A stretch of DNA of 64,000 nt from Ashinkailepas kermadecensis (Eukaryota; Arthropoda; Thecostraca; Neolepadidae), in NCBI GenBank assembly GCA_034440615.1, contig JAOTOM010005186.1, positions 1,159,001 to 1,223,000 of the forward strand, written 5' to 3'. The position numbers and the translations under genes are program-made. Of this stretch, positions 36,851 through 48,720 are shown in pieces; positions within the stretch are counted from its first letter, which is position 1, and the number at the start of each line of letters is the position of its first letter. The notes below the pieces were generated by a model. It did not search any database. It saw only the letters and a program-made list of their open reading frames with translations, and was not told where the DNA came from.

Positions 36851-38694
36851 CGCAGGCCGCGCCAGCGCTGCACGTGACTTGGCTGTTCTCAGCTGGTCTG
36901 GACCTCGCTGATACACGCCTCAAACGGCCCCAGCAGGCGTCACAGTGTCGCCCGGGGGCAGCACGCACAGACTCAATACATCCCCGGGGGCAGCACAGAC
37001 TCAATACAGCAAGATACCAACATCGACATGATATCCGATCTCACTGCTGGATAATCTTTGTCACGTCGGGAGTTGAACCGGTCGGATTAAGTTGGCAGGT
37101 CCAATAAAAAGACAAGCCCTCGTGTATGACCTTGATTAGTCCGTAATATCACCTGATATATGGGGCCATTGACCTTGTGCTGGAGGGGTAGCTTTGTCCA
37201 CAACGATGATGAATCATAGATGGCGCCGGGGTAATGCTTTCCCGAGGACGTGGGAGAGTGGGCACATCATGTTACTTCGCCATCATTTGCCAGAACTGCA
37301 CGGCTTCGACTGCGCGTTTTAATGGTCCGTTGAACAATTCTAAAAACTACAACTCCGAAGTGGGCCAGTGCAGAATCCCAGACACTCTTAACTGGCGCAT
37401 CCAAATGCGCGTCGGGCATGCTTGGGCACGTAGGGCATGCTTGCGTGCCCTAGGGCACGTAGGGCATGCTTTCGTGCCTCCACAGCTGATGGCACCAATT
37501 AGGAGGGCTTTGGAATTTCGCTATGTGAGAAAATGTCTTCTTAAAATGTCGCTATGTCAAAGAAAAACTGTACGAGATGTTTATGAATAGTCATCCCCAT
37601 TGATTCATAGCTTTCCGTCCACTGAATCTGGTTCCATGCCATATATGCATTTGATTCTCTCTTGGCTCACTTCTCAGTCATTTAGCACAAACACACACGT
37701 GACAGGAGCACAAGAACGCGCCAGGCCTGACAGGACGTAAACAGACTTGAACCAATGATCCATCGATGGAATAGAGTGCATGGGCGGGGATACGCGTGGT
37801 CCAACTTTCAGAATTGTCCCGGCCATGAATAAAGTGGCATGATTTGGTGCCCCAGTGTTCAGGAACCTACACTCCGCCCCGTGTCCTGGGACTGACGGGA
37901 TGCCCCTGCGGCGGCTACTCGCCCAGGGCGATTGGCAAGATCGCCTCCTCTCCTCGCCACCACACGTCACGGAAGTCCTTAGTCGCAGCTGAATGTGCAC
38001 CATCCCCTTGATTAACGCTTATCGCACCTGTTCTCCGTCAAAGTGGAACACTCCACACCCGGCCTGTAATGGCACTGGCCACCTATCATTACAAAGAGGG
38101 TCCATTTGTCTCTGATGATAAGCATGCAGACCAGTCGATATGGTAGATAGCACACGAAACGTCACAGAAACAGCAGTTCTGAATGAGCTACCTCCCTGGC
38201 GGTAGCCCTCGTGACAACCGCGCTGGCTGGCCAGGCTGTCAGGTGGGGACGACCGACCCCTGTGAGCGACGGCCTGGGCAGCGACGGCAGGCACTTCCAC
38301 TGAAGGACTCTAATCACCGACGGCATTCCGCTCCCATTCTCTTCGATTTCTTCTGATCGCGGCGTCATCGAGGAGCACTATAAACGTCCTTCGCCGTACG
38401 ATTTATGCCGCTTCCCGGAGAGCTTGATTAGAAATGTTCAAATTATGCAAAGCCGGCGGCGAAAGCACACCAAAAACGCCAAAGGCATAACGCCGTTGGC
38501 AGCGAGTCACTGACGAAGTGGCTGGTGCGCCGTCGGCCGGTCGACGGCTGCCAAGAGCGCGTGTAGCCACTCCCCGGGCGCTGCCGCCCAGAACACCCGA
38601 CTGGGCATCATCGGAGGCGGCGACAGAGGCCGGCGACAGAGGCCGGCGACGAGCAGCGCTGGGGTGACCGGCCCAGACGCGAGCGCGGCGCGAG
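36851..38694. other. Unique intron DNA with a small gggcatgctt cluster
   Basis: Three copies of gggcatgctt lie at 37414, 37433 and 37462 within a loosely repeated segment of about 29 bp. The remainder is unique with short frames. Confidence 0.55.
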
Positions 38695-39065
38695 CCAACG
38701 ACGGAAGGTCGACAGGAATGGCAGCTGAACGCAGGGATGGAACTTGCCAATGATGGTGACCAGCGGGGATGGAAACCGCCAATGACGGCGATCAGCAGGG
38801 ATGGAAACCGCCAATGACGGCGATCAGCAGGGATGGAATCCGCCAATGACTGTGACCAGCAGGGATGGAAACCGCCAATGACGGCGATCAGCAGGGATGG
38901 AATCCGCCAATGACTGTGACCAGCAGGGATGGAAACCGCCAATGACGGTGACCAGCAGGGATGGAAACCGCCAATGACGGTGACCAGCAGGGATGGAAAC
39001 CGCCAATGACGGCGATCAGCAGGGATGGAAACCGCCAATGACGGTGACCAGCAGGGATGAGACCA
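38695..39065. repeat. 32-bp minisatellite, about 11 copies
   Basis: The core is cagcagggatggaaaccgcc. Units alternate between gatcag and gaccag, and between aaacc and aatcc. Confidence 0.95.
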
Positions 39066-39509
39066 ATGAAGGCTCGGAAGGACCGCGGTCGGGGGATGCA
39101 GCTCGATAGGGATGGAGATCGATACAGCGGTGATCGACAGGGGTGACTCCACAGCGACCAGGACCAGCGAGACCGAGGTCAGTGTGGGCGAGGGGCAACC
39201 GGTACAGGGATTTAGTGTTTCGACTAGTAGGGTTCGGGGAGATAGCGCCCATTGGGGATGAGGACTATTAAGAAGGATTAGTAGATGAGGCCAGTAGGGA
39301 GTGGTGAGGATGTGCCGAGAAGAGTGGAGAGCGGCAGAGATGACCCTGGCCGGGAGACGGAGCGGTAACAAGAGAGGTAACGACTATTTCCCAGATCTTT
39401 GCGGCACTTCCAGGAGGACTTTTCTGCACGGAATCAATGGGCCATGAGCGATGTAGGGGTTATTCGCAGCACAATAGACGGCCATACGACTGTGACGGCT
39501 ATACCGGGT

Positions 39510-41090
39510 GTGGTGCACTCAGTACGGCCCATTGCACCCAGTGTAGTGGACCATACACAGTACGGCCCACTGTACCCAGTGTAGCGGGCCATACACAGTA
39601 CGGCCCACTGTACCCAGTGTAGCGGGCCATACACAGTACGGCCCACTGTACCCAGTGTAGCGGACCATACACAGTACGACCTACTGCACCCAGTGTAGCG
39701 GACCATACACAGTACGGCCCACTGTACCCAGTGTAACGGACCATACACAGTACGGCCCACTGCACCCAGTGTAGCGGACCATACACAGTACGGCCCACTG
39801 TACCCAGTGTAACGGCCCATACACAGTACGGCCCACTGTACCCAGTGTAACGGACCATACACAGTACGGCCCACTGCACCCAGTGTAGCGGACCATACAC
39901 AGTACGGCCCACTGTACCCAGTGTAACGGCCCACTGTACCCAGTGTAGCGGACCATACACAGTACGGCACACCGTACCCAGTGTAACGGGCCATACACAG
40001 TACGGCCCACTGTACCCAGTGTAACGGACCATACACAGTACGGCCCACTGTACCCAGTGTAGCGGGCCATACACAGTACGGCCCACTGTACCCAGTGTAG
40101 CGGACCATACACAGTACGGCCCACTGTACCCAGTGTAACGGGCCATACACAGTACGGCCCACTCTACCCAGTGTAGCGGGTCATACACAGTACGGCCCAC
40201 TGTACCCAGTGTAGCGGACCATACACAGTACGGCCCACTGTACCCAGTGTAATGGGTCATACACAGTACGGCCCACTGTACCCAGTGTACCGGACCATAC
40301 ACAGTACGGCCCACCGTACCCAGTGTAACGGGCCATACACAGTACGGCCCACTGTACCCAGTGTAACGGGCCAAACACAGTACGGCCCACTCTACCCAGT
40401 GTAGCGGGCCATACACAGTACGGCCCACCATACCAAGTGTAGCGGGCCATACACAGTACGACCCATTGCACCCAGTGTAGCGGGCCATACACAGTACGGC
40501 CCACTGTACCCAGTGTAGCGGGTCATACACAGTACGGCCCACTGCACCCAGTGTAGCGGGCCATACACGGTATGGCCCACTGTACCCAGTGTAGCGGGCC
40601 ATACACGGTATGGCAAGGTGTACCTGGCGTAACCAGCTGCACCCAGTACGGCCCACTGTACCCAGTGTCACGGGCCATACACAGTACGGCCCACTGTACC
40701 CAGTGTCACGGGCCATACACAGTACGGCCCACTGTACCCAGTGTCACGGGCCATACACAGTACGGCCCACTGTACCCAGTGTAACGGGCCATACACAGTA
40801 CGGCCTACTGTACCCAGTGTAACGGGCCATACACAGTACGGCCCACTGTACCCAGTGTAACGGGCCATACACAGTACGGCCCACTGTGCCCAGTGTAACG
40901 GGCCATACACAGTGCGGCCCACTGTACCCAGTGTAACAGGCCATGCACAGTACGGCCCACTCTACCCAGTGTAGCGGGCCAAACACAGTACGGCCCACTG
41001 TACCCAGTGTAACAGGCCATGCACAGTACGGCCCACTGTACCCAGTGTAACAGGCCATGCACAGTATGGCCAGCTGTACCCGGCGCAACC
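39510..41090. repeat. 38-bp minisatellite, about 40 copies
   Basis: The unit combines cggcccactgtacccagtgt with agcgggccatacacagta. Each unit contains nested inverted repeats: ggccc/gggcc arms around actg/cagt. A short non-repeat segment at about 40615-40645 divides it. Confidence 0.98.
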
Positions 41091-42649
41091 AGGTGCGCAT
41101 AATGAGACTGGCCGCCCCCATGCGAGGCAGCGAACCAGGGCCACAGTCACAAAAACAGCAAACACAAACCATCACAACACCGTCACCAAAAAGAATACAT
41201 GGGTTGCTATGCATCTGGACGCCTTCCTGTCAGATTGTCGAAGCGGATCTCTCCTGCAAGCCTACTGTTTTATGTCTTAGGGGATGAGGACATGCATTGC
41301 CCATGTCCTTCCCCCCCCCCCCCCCACGCGGACTCGTTGAAGCACCCATGTACACAATAGGGCCTACTGTTTCACGTTTGGCAGACATTCTCGACCTCTA
41401 AACACAGACTGATTATTTTTCACGAAATATTGCGCAGCACGGACATTCATTTCACACTTCGAGAGACATAAACATTGTACTCGACCGCTTCAGTGCACAA
41501 TGACAGCACATCAGCAGCTCCAGTGCACGATGACAGTACATCAGCAGCTCCAGTGCGAATGACAGCGCGTGAAATATTTCACACTTCGTGTTCGCTGGCC
41601 GAACGCGACATCCAAGTTTGGCCGCAAATACGTAAGTGCCAGGGCTAATGACACGAGAGGGGAGCCTCCGAGGGGTGCCATTCGACGGGCGGCCGGCCGC
41701 TGAAAAGACTCCCGTTGTGATGCCGACATTGCCGTCGGCAAATGAAAACAAACTTTTCGTACCGTTATGGGCCGACTGAAAGCACAACAGTGAAGTTTCT
41801 AATGGAGGCGAACGTATCAGGTGCGCGCCAGGTGGCGCCGATGGCGAGAGCTCGCTCTCCGGCGGGACTGCGCGAGCTGAGAGTGTGCTCGGCGTCGGGC
41901 GACCACGCGGCGACCGTGACCGGGCGAGGCGCGATGACGGCTCGAGAGTGTGACTGTGACCAATCATGGTGACCGGCGATTTTACCGCCATCGGCACACA
42001 CAAGATGGCGGCCCGATGGGCCATCGCCGGGCGGTGGCGGAGCAGACGACGCAGGAACGGCCGGCGTGGTGGGGCTGCGCCGACTGACCGCATGTCGAGC
42101 ACCCCAACTGCCGGAGGTCGGCCGCGCCAGGAATTCAGTCGACATTCATCGGCTGATGAGATGACGGCGTCGGCTCTGATAATAGCCGGTGTCAAGGCCG
42201 CGCCGGACGGAAACAGACGACACCATGACGTCACCGCTCTGATTGACGACGTGATTAAGTGCCGGCCGTGAGTGTAGATCACAGACCGAAGAAGAAGCGA
42301 CCGGCCAGCGCGGTCAGCAGGACTACCCCAGGGCAGTGCAGTGGTGCTGCTTTTTTACGCTTTTTTCCCTATGCGTAAGAAAAATGTGGGAAGCTAAATA
42401 CTTTATTTTTGAAATCTCTGATCGGAGAGTGGCCGTACAATTCCAACAAGCCAAACATGCCGTTTATATGGAATACGCCAATGCGGCAAAAGAAGTCAGC
42501 AAAGTGAACCCATTCAGAGCTTTCGGAGGGCAGCAAAGATGTGCTGCATTTCCTCACTGAATAATGCAACACATTGGAAATAGAAAGTCCGCGTGATGCT
42601 GGTGTATCGCAACAAGACAGCTTCGACAAGCAGCTTCTCAGCAGCTTCG
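41091..42649. other. Unique intron DNA with C run
   Basis: A run of about 16 C at 41311-41327, and a short cagcagctccagtgc repeat near 41515. A 276-codon minus frame at 41452-42282 has no domain and sits in CpG-rich sequence. Confidence 0.5.
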
Positions 42650-42870
42650 GCACCACAGCTGCGACACGTGGCGATGCGAGGACACGACAGCTGCGACACG
42701 TGGCGATGCGAGGACACGACAGCTGCGACACGTGGCGATGCGAGGACACGACAGCTGCGGCACGTGGCGATGCGAGGACACGACAGCTGCGACACGTGGC
42801 GATGCGAGGACACGACAGCTGCGACACGTGGCGATGCGAGGACACGACAGCTGCGGCACGTGGCGATGTG
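42650..42870. repeat. 32-bp minisatellite, 7 copies
   Basis: The unit holds gacagctgcgacacgtggcg. Each copy carries both CAGCTG and CACGTG hexamers. Confidence 0.96.
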
Positions 42871-42949
42871 TCAGCCGATTCCTTAGACACACGCCACAGT
42901 CTCTGAGACAGCGATCCCTGCTGTGACAGTGACCCCGTGACTCCGTGAC

Positions 42950-43102
42950 AGGTCAAGGTCCTGGGTTCAACACTCGCAACACTCGGTACATTTACTAATC
43001 CCGCGGCCCACCGGCAAAGCAGTGTGGGCGGCGTCATTATCCGCGATCGTGCATAATGTGTGTCGTAAACCTCCCAATAAACAAACGAACAAACAAGACC
43101 GC
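42950..43102 (+). mobile_element. SINE-like segment with short A-rich tail
   Basis: A B-box-like ctgggttcaacactcg (about 42961) is followed about 100 bp later by tgtgtcgtaaacctcccaat and an (AAAC)n-type tail. The tail resembles that of the SINE family at 36041, but the body does not align clearly. Confidence 0.4.
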
Positions 43103-43254
43103 GTGACAGTGACCCCTGACCCCTGCTGCTCGACGGTTCGTTCAGGCATGCCCTCCAGCACCAACATCAGCAGCATCAGCGCCTTCGCTGCCATCGGAAG
43201 CCGGAAGAAACGAGCCGGAGCTGGACATATGCTGATCAGAACCACAGACGGCCC

Positions 43255-44735
43255 GGACCGCAGCCGACCTGGACCGCAGCCGACCTGGATCACAGCTGAC
43301 CCAGACCACAGCTGACCCGGACCACCACAGCTGACCCAGACCACCACAGCTAACCCAGACCACCACAGCTAACCCAGACCACCACAGCTAACCCAGACCA
43401 CCACAGCTGACCCAGACCACAGCTGACCCAGCCCACAGCTGACCCAGCCCACAGCTGACCCAGCCCACAGCTGACCTGGACCACCACAGCTGACCCGGAC
43501 CACCACAGCTAACCCAGACCACCACAGCTGACCCAGACCACAGCTGACCCAGCCCACAGCTGACCTGGACCACAGCTGACCCAGCCCACAGCTGACCCAG
43601 CCCACAGCTGACCCAGTCCACAGCTGACCCAGTCCACAGCTGACCCAGACCACAGCTGACCCAGACCACAGCTGACCCAGCCCATAGCTGACCCGGACCA
43701 CAGCTGACCTGGACCACAGCTGACCCAGCCCACAGCTGACCCAGCCCACAGCTGACCCAGCCCACAGCTGACCCAGCCCACAGCTGACCCAGCCCACAGC
43801 TGACCCAGCCCACAGCTGACCCAGCCCACAGCTGACCCAGCCCACAGCTGACCCAGCCCACAGCTGACCCAGCCCACAGCTGACCCAGCCCACAGCTGAC
43901 CCAGCCCACAGCTGACCCAGCCCACAGCTGACCCAGCCCACAGCTGACCCAGCCCACAGCTGACCCAGCCCACAGCTGACCCAGCCCACAGCTGACCCAG
44001 CCCACAGCTGACCCAGCCCACAGCTGACCCAGCCCACAGCTGACCCAGCCCACAGCTGACCCAGCCCACAGCTGACCCAGCCCACAGCTGACCCAGCCCA
44101 CAGCTGACCCAGCCCACAGCTGACCCAGCCCACAGCTGACCCAGCCCACAGCTGACCCAGCCCACAGCTGACCCGGACCACAGCTGACCCGGACCACAGC
44201 TGACCTGGACCACAACTGACCCAGCCCACAGCTGACCCAGCCCACAGCTGACCCAGCCCACAGCTGACCCAGCCCACAGCTGACCCAGCCCACAGCTGAC
44301 CCAGCCCACAGCTGACCCAGCCCACAGCTGACCCAGACCACAGCTGACCCAGACCACAGCTGACCCAGACCACAGCTGACCCAGACCACAGCTGACCCAG
44401 ACCACAGCTGACCCAGACCACAGCTGACCCAGACCACAGCTGACCCAGACCACAGCTGACCCAGACCACAGCTGACCCAGACCACAGCTGACCCAGACCA
44501 CAGCTGACCCAGCCCACAGCTGACCCAGACCACCACAGCTGACCCAGCCCATAACTGACCCAGCCCACAGCTGACCCAGCCCACAGCTGACCCAGCCCAC
44601 AGCTGACCCAGCCCACAGCTGACCCGGACCACCACAGCTGACCCAGCCCACCACAGCTGACCCAGACCACAGCTGACCTGGACCACAACTGACCTGGATC
44701 ACAACGGACCTGGATTATAGCTGACCCGGACCGTG
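43255..44735. repeat. 15-bp minisatellite, about 90 copies
   Basis: The unit is ccagcccacagctga, with ccagaccacagctga and ccggaccaccacagctga variants grouped in blocks. The 15-bp period opens several minus frames over 400 codons, judged spurious. Confidence 0.98.
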
Positions 44736-45279
44736 GTTATTTGACCTAATTAAAGGTATCAGTGATAAGTAGCAGGCGTATCTATATCGTGCGCGAATTC
44801 GAACATTCACATAGATCGCGTAGCCTGTCATGCGTATTTGTGTATGTGTATCTATCCACGCAATTATAACAACACAGATTCCGCAGTGTACAACGAAATA
44901 TAACACGACAGGAGTAAAGTCAAACGGCTCGACGACACATCGACCCGGAACAAAAGGCTGCAATACCCAGTCCACGGCATATTTGGCCTCAAGGACGACA
45001 TCCGACACATCGCAGATATAATCTAAGGTTTTCTATTTTGCGGAGCAGGGAATTTGTCCTGAGAACATCTAGCGTTCAGTTCTGCGCCAGATGAAGCGCT
45101 GGTGGTGATATCGTCGAACTTTGCCTGCCTATGACAAGTCGGGGATAAAAACCGTGGGAAGCTCACACGGCAACTATAAAATGTTTACGTTAAAGACACG
45201 GAGCCCTGAGATCACCCGTATAAACATGGGAAGGATCAGCGCTGGTAATTTTAAACTTGCGTCGCAGATGTCGCGAAGC

Positions 45280-45648
45280 GACCGCCAGCCGTCACGACCA
45301 CCAGCCGTCATGACCATCAGCCGTCACGACCATCAGCCGTCACGACCATCAGCCGTCACGACCACCAGCCGTCACGACCATCAGCCGTCACGACCACCAG
45401 CCGTCACGACCATCAGCCGTCACCACCACCAGCCGTCACGACCACCAGCCGTCACGACCATCAGCCGTCACGACCATCAGCCGTCACGACCATCAGCCGT
45501 CACGACCACCAGCCGTCACGACCACCAGCCGTCACGACCACCAGCCGTCACGACCATCAGCCGTCACGACCATCAGCCGTCACGACCATCAGCCGTCACG
45601 ACCATCAGCCGTCACGACCATCAGCCGTCACGACCACCAGCCGTGCCT
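45280..45648. repeat. 16-bp minisatellite, about 23 copies
   Basis: The unit is cagccgtcacgaccat, with cat/cac variants. 3 x 16 gives a 16-residue pattern in every frame. Confidence 0.96.
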
Positions 45649-45759
45649 TTCAGTGCAATCATCAAGAAAAATGCCACCAATCATCGCCACCAGGAGACAC
45701 CAGAACCAGGGTGATGATGATGAGCCAGAACCAATGCCGGCCCCAGTGTAGTTGGCGTT

Positions 45760-46265
45760 CCCCAGCAGGACTGGGGTCTACCGAGCAGCCGGCCAGCCTG
45801 GCCGGAGTCATTGGCGGAGTCGGCTTGTCCGGCCGGAGCCCCTCTGCAGGACTGGGGTCTGCCGATCAGCCGGTCAGCCTAGTTGGGGTCATCGGTGGGG
45901 TTGGCTTGTCGGGCCGGAGCCCCTCAGCAGGACTGGGGTCTGCCGAGCAGCCGGTCAGCCTAGTTGGGGTCATCGGTGGGGTTGGCTTGTCCGGCCGGAG
46001 CCCCTCAGCAGGACTGGGGTCTGCCGATCAGCCGGTCAGCCTAGTTGGGGTCATCGGTGGGGTTGGCTTGTCGGGGCGGAGCCCCTCAGCAGGACTGGGG
46101 TCTGCCGATCAGCCGGTCAGCCTAGTTGGGGTCATCGGTGGGGTTGGCTTGTCGGGGCGGAGCCCCTCAGCAGGACTGGGGTCTGCCGAGCAGCCGGTCA
46201 GCCTAGTTGGGGTCATCGGTGGGGTTGGCTTGTCAGGCCGGAGCCCCTCAGCAGGACTGGAGACA
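45760..46265. repeat. 81-bp tandem repeat, about 6 copies
   Basis: The unit includes gcccctcagcaggactgggg and ggtcatcggtggggttggc. The 27-codon period gives a tidy-looking 195-residue frame, but codon content is repeat-driven. Confidence 0.96.
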
Positions 46266-46334
46266 CCGCAGCCGGTTGACCGGATTTTGAGACTCTAGTA
46301 TGGTCCCCCAGTAGGTCTCGGACCCCAGTGGGTC

Positions 46335-46510
46335 GGGCCGTCCAGCATGGCTGCCTCCCCAGTATAACCGACCGGTCGGTCCGGAGCCTCCCCAGTACAG
46401 TCGGAGGGTCGGTCCGGAGCCTCCCCAGTATGACCGGCCGGTCGATCCGGAGCCTCCCCAGTACAGTCGGAGGGTCGGTCCGGAGCCTCCCCAGCATGGC
46501 CGGCCAGTCG
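46335..46510. repeat. About 35-bp repeat, 5 copies
   Basis: ggtccggagcctccccagta recurs with alternating cagtcggagg and tgaccggccgg. Confidence 0.92.
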
Positions 46511-46644
46511 GCCAGTCTCTCAGGGCCGAGGTTTCCCAGTGGGTCGGGACGGAGTCTCGGCGGACCTTCAGCCGGACGTCAGGGTGTGGTCCCGCAGCTG
46601 CATCGACGTCAGCAGTATCGAATGCATCCAGCCGATAGCCGCCA

Positions 46645-46715
46645 CTTATCGGGTGTCCGGTGGCACTCAGGTGTCCGGTGGCGCTCGGGTGTCCGGTGGC
46701 GCTCGGGTGTCCTAT
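46645..46715. repeat. 20-bp repeat, 4 copies
   Basis: gggtgtccggtggcgctc units. Confidence 0.88.
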
Positions 46716-46849
46716 GACACTCCAACGTGACACGATCCATTCGGCCACGGTCGCCCCCACGGCCGCATGTGAGGCTCGGGGAGTGGAGGACGAAGGGGGA
46801 TGCTAAGGAGGAGGTGCTGCCGAGAAGCTGGACACTGACTGAGAATGGG

Positions 46850-47045
46850 AGACTGCGGGTCGGGGGCTAACGACAGATGGGAGACTGACCACGAGACCGG
46901 CCGAGGGTCGGGAGACTGACCACGAGACCGGCCGAGGGTCGGGATACTGGCAGGATCGGGAGACTAACGTAGGGTCAGGAGACTGACCGAGGACCAGGAG
47001 ACCGGCTGGTACGGAGACTGGTACGGAGACTGCTGGGGAGCATCG
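46850..47045. repeat. Degenerate gggagactgacc repeats
   Basis: Irregular units including cgagaccggccgagggtcgg, present twice. Confidence 0.82.
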
Positions 47046-47331
47046 GGCTGCTGCGATGCAGACACCGTCAGTGAAACGAAACGGCCGTTCACAGGGCGGG
47101 ACACAACAGGTGACTGACACAAACTGGTGAGGGCCTGGGAGGCAGAGGAGGGCTGGTCAAGGCTAGATGCAGCTACCCAACTGCACACGAGGTCCGGCCT
47201 AAAAGCAACGAGCCTGATCCTCGAGCAACGAGCAAGTCAGTAACCAGGAATGGGAGGGGAGAAACAAGCAGATGGTTATTCAGCATGTTGGAACTTGTCG
47301 CGGCGTGGGAGCCCGACTGGACCGCCTCGCT

Positions 47332-47500
47332 GAGTGCGAGCCGACGGCGCCAACGTCAGCAGGTCTCCCGCGCTCGGTCGGGAAATGTAGTGCGAGCCGA
47401 CGGCGCCAACGTCAGCAGGTCTCCCGCGCTCGGTCGGGAAATGTAGTGCGAGCCGACGGCGCCAACGTCAGCAGGTCTCCCGCGCTCGGTCGGGAAATGT
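47332..47500. repeat. 56-bp tandem repeat, 3 copies
   Basis: Units contain gagccgacggcgccaacgtc and cgctcggtcgggaaatgt. The array ends exactly where recognisable mariner coding sequence begins. Confidence 0.96.
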
Positions 47501-48720
47501 CCAACTTGAAAACCGAGCAGAGAATCAACATCATGTTTCTCGTCGAAGATGAGTCACCAGCGACGGCAGTTTTTCAGCTGATGGCTGAGTCCTATGGTGG
47601 CGATTGTATGTCGCGGGTAGGTGCTATTTATGGGGTGAAGTGGGTGGGTGTGTGACGGTTGTATGTCGCGGGTGCGTGTTTTGGGAAGGCGCGAGTGACG
47701 TGGGCGCGTGGATGACGGTTGTAAGTCACGAGTGGGTGTTTTTGAATGCACAAGAGATTGTCTGAAGGCAGGTAGAGCGTAACAGACACTGGCCACTCAG
47801 ACCGTCCAAGCATCTCTCACTGATGGCTCTCACTGATGATAACATTGACAAGGTGCGAGATGGACTGAACGAGATTGAAGGTTGGGTATTCGGTCCGTGG
47901 CCGAGAAAGTTAACGCACCCAAAGGAACTTCTCGACGCAGCATAGCTGAATAATTGAACGTGGGAAAGACGTGTGCCAAGATGGCTCCCAAAGTGCTGTC
48001 GGACGAACGAGAGCGCCGCAAGAACACGTGTCGTGACTTTTTGAAGCGCATTGAAGACTAACTGGATTTGCCGAATTCGGTGATTACTTGCAATGAAGCT
48101 TGACAAATTACGTAGCATCAGGAAACCAAGCGACAACCAATGCAGTGCCAGTCGCCAACATGTCCCAGGACCATAAAAACGCGCACGGTTCAAGGCTATG
48201 TTGCTCTCAAGGTTCAAGGCTATGTTGATTGTTTTTTAACATCATATCCACAGCTCTGATGACTGAGTGGGTACTCAGCGGCTAGACCGCTAACCAATGA
48301 CATCATAGCCAAGTCTGGAAGAAATTGCACGGACGAGAGTCGCAAGTGGACCAGAGCTGTGGAGAAAGGGGTTGTATTTTGCACCACGACAACGCGCCCG
48401 CGCGCAGCACCTTGTCGGTGAAGCCGTTCTTAGCCAAGACAAGCACCACTGTGCCTGATCACTCACCCTATTCGCCAGACCTGGCAATGTGTGGCTTTTA
48501 GCTCTACCCCGTGATCACGTCCGAGCCCACGGGAGCCCACTTTCTGTCGGTGGAGGAGGTGCAGGCAAGAACGACGTAACTGCTGGACGTCTGGAAGATG
48601 ATCTGCGGCACTGCCTTCAACAGTGGCAACAACGTCTAAAGCAGTGTGTTCCCTCAGAATGGGACTACTTCGAGAGTGATCACAGCTGAGTTCGTGTATC
48701 TGATAAATAAACGGAGTGAC
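47497..48720 (+). mobile_element. Degenerate mariner (Tc1/mariner superfamily) transposase relic
   Basis: Pieces of a mariner transposase follow one another in three shifting frames. The N-terminal helix-turn-helix region reads INIMFLVEDESPATAVFQL then GGDCMSR (47520-47620). Next come TDDNIDKVRD (about 47835) and CAKMAPKVLSDERERRKNTC (47972-48031). The first catalytic region is VITCNEA (48080-48100), with Asn where the first catalytic Asp belongs. Later pieces are TKRQPMQC (about 48130), LHHDNAPARS (48379-48408) and PYSPDLAMCGF (48466-48498). The end is LQQWQQRLKQCVPSEWDYFE (48616-48675). From the Asp codon at 48388 to the Gly codon at 48493 there are exactly 34 intervening residues, so this is the D34D motif with its third Asp changed to Gly. 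In-frame stops (48059, 48499) and several shifts make it dead. I did not identify terminal inverted repeats. Confidence 0.9.

Noticed and set aside
37070..37110. tRNA-like B box on the minus strand (gttgaaccgg region)
   Set aside because: Only a weak partial match and no A box at a plausible distance.
41452..42282. 276-codon minus-strand frame
   Set aside because: CpG-rich composition, no domain, overlapping frames on the other strand.
43369..44702. Minus-strand frames of 397-439 codons with a Gly-Ser-Ala-Val-Trp pattern
   Set aside because: They are translations of a 15-bp minisatellite. Several frames on the same strand are equally open, and no domain, splice or start context supports a protein.
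45711..46298. 195-residue Gly/Ser/Val-rich frame with 27-residue repeats
   Set aside because: It is an 81-bp tandem repeat; a second frame over the same array is also open, and no signal or family feature appears.
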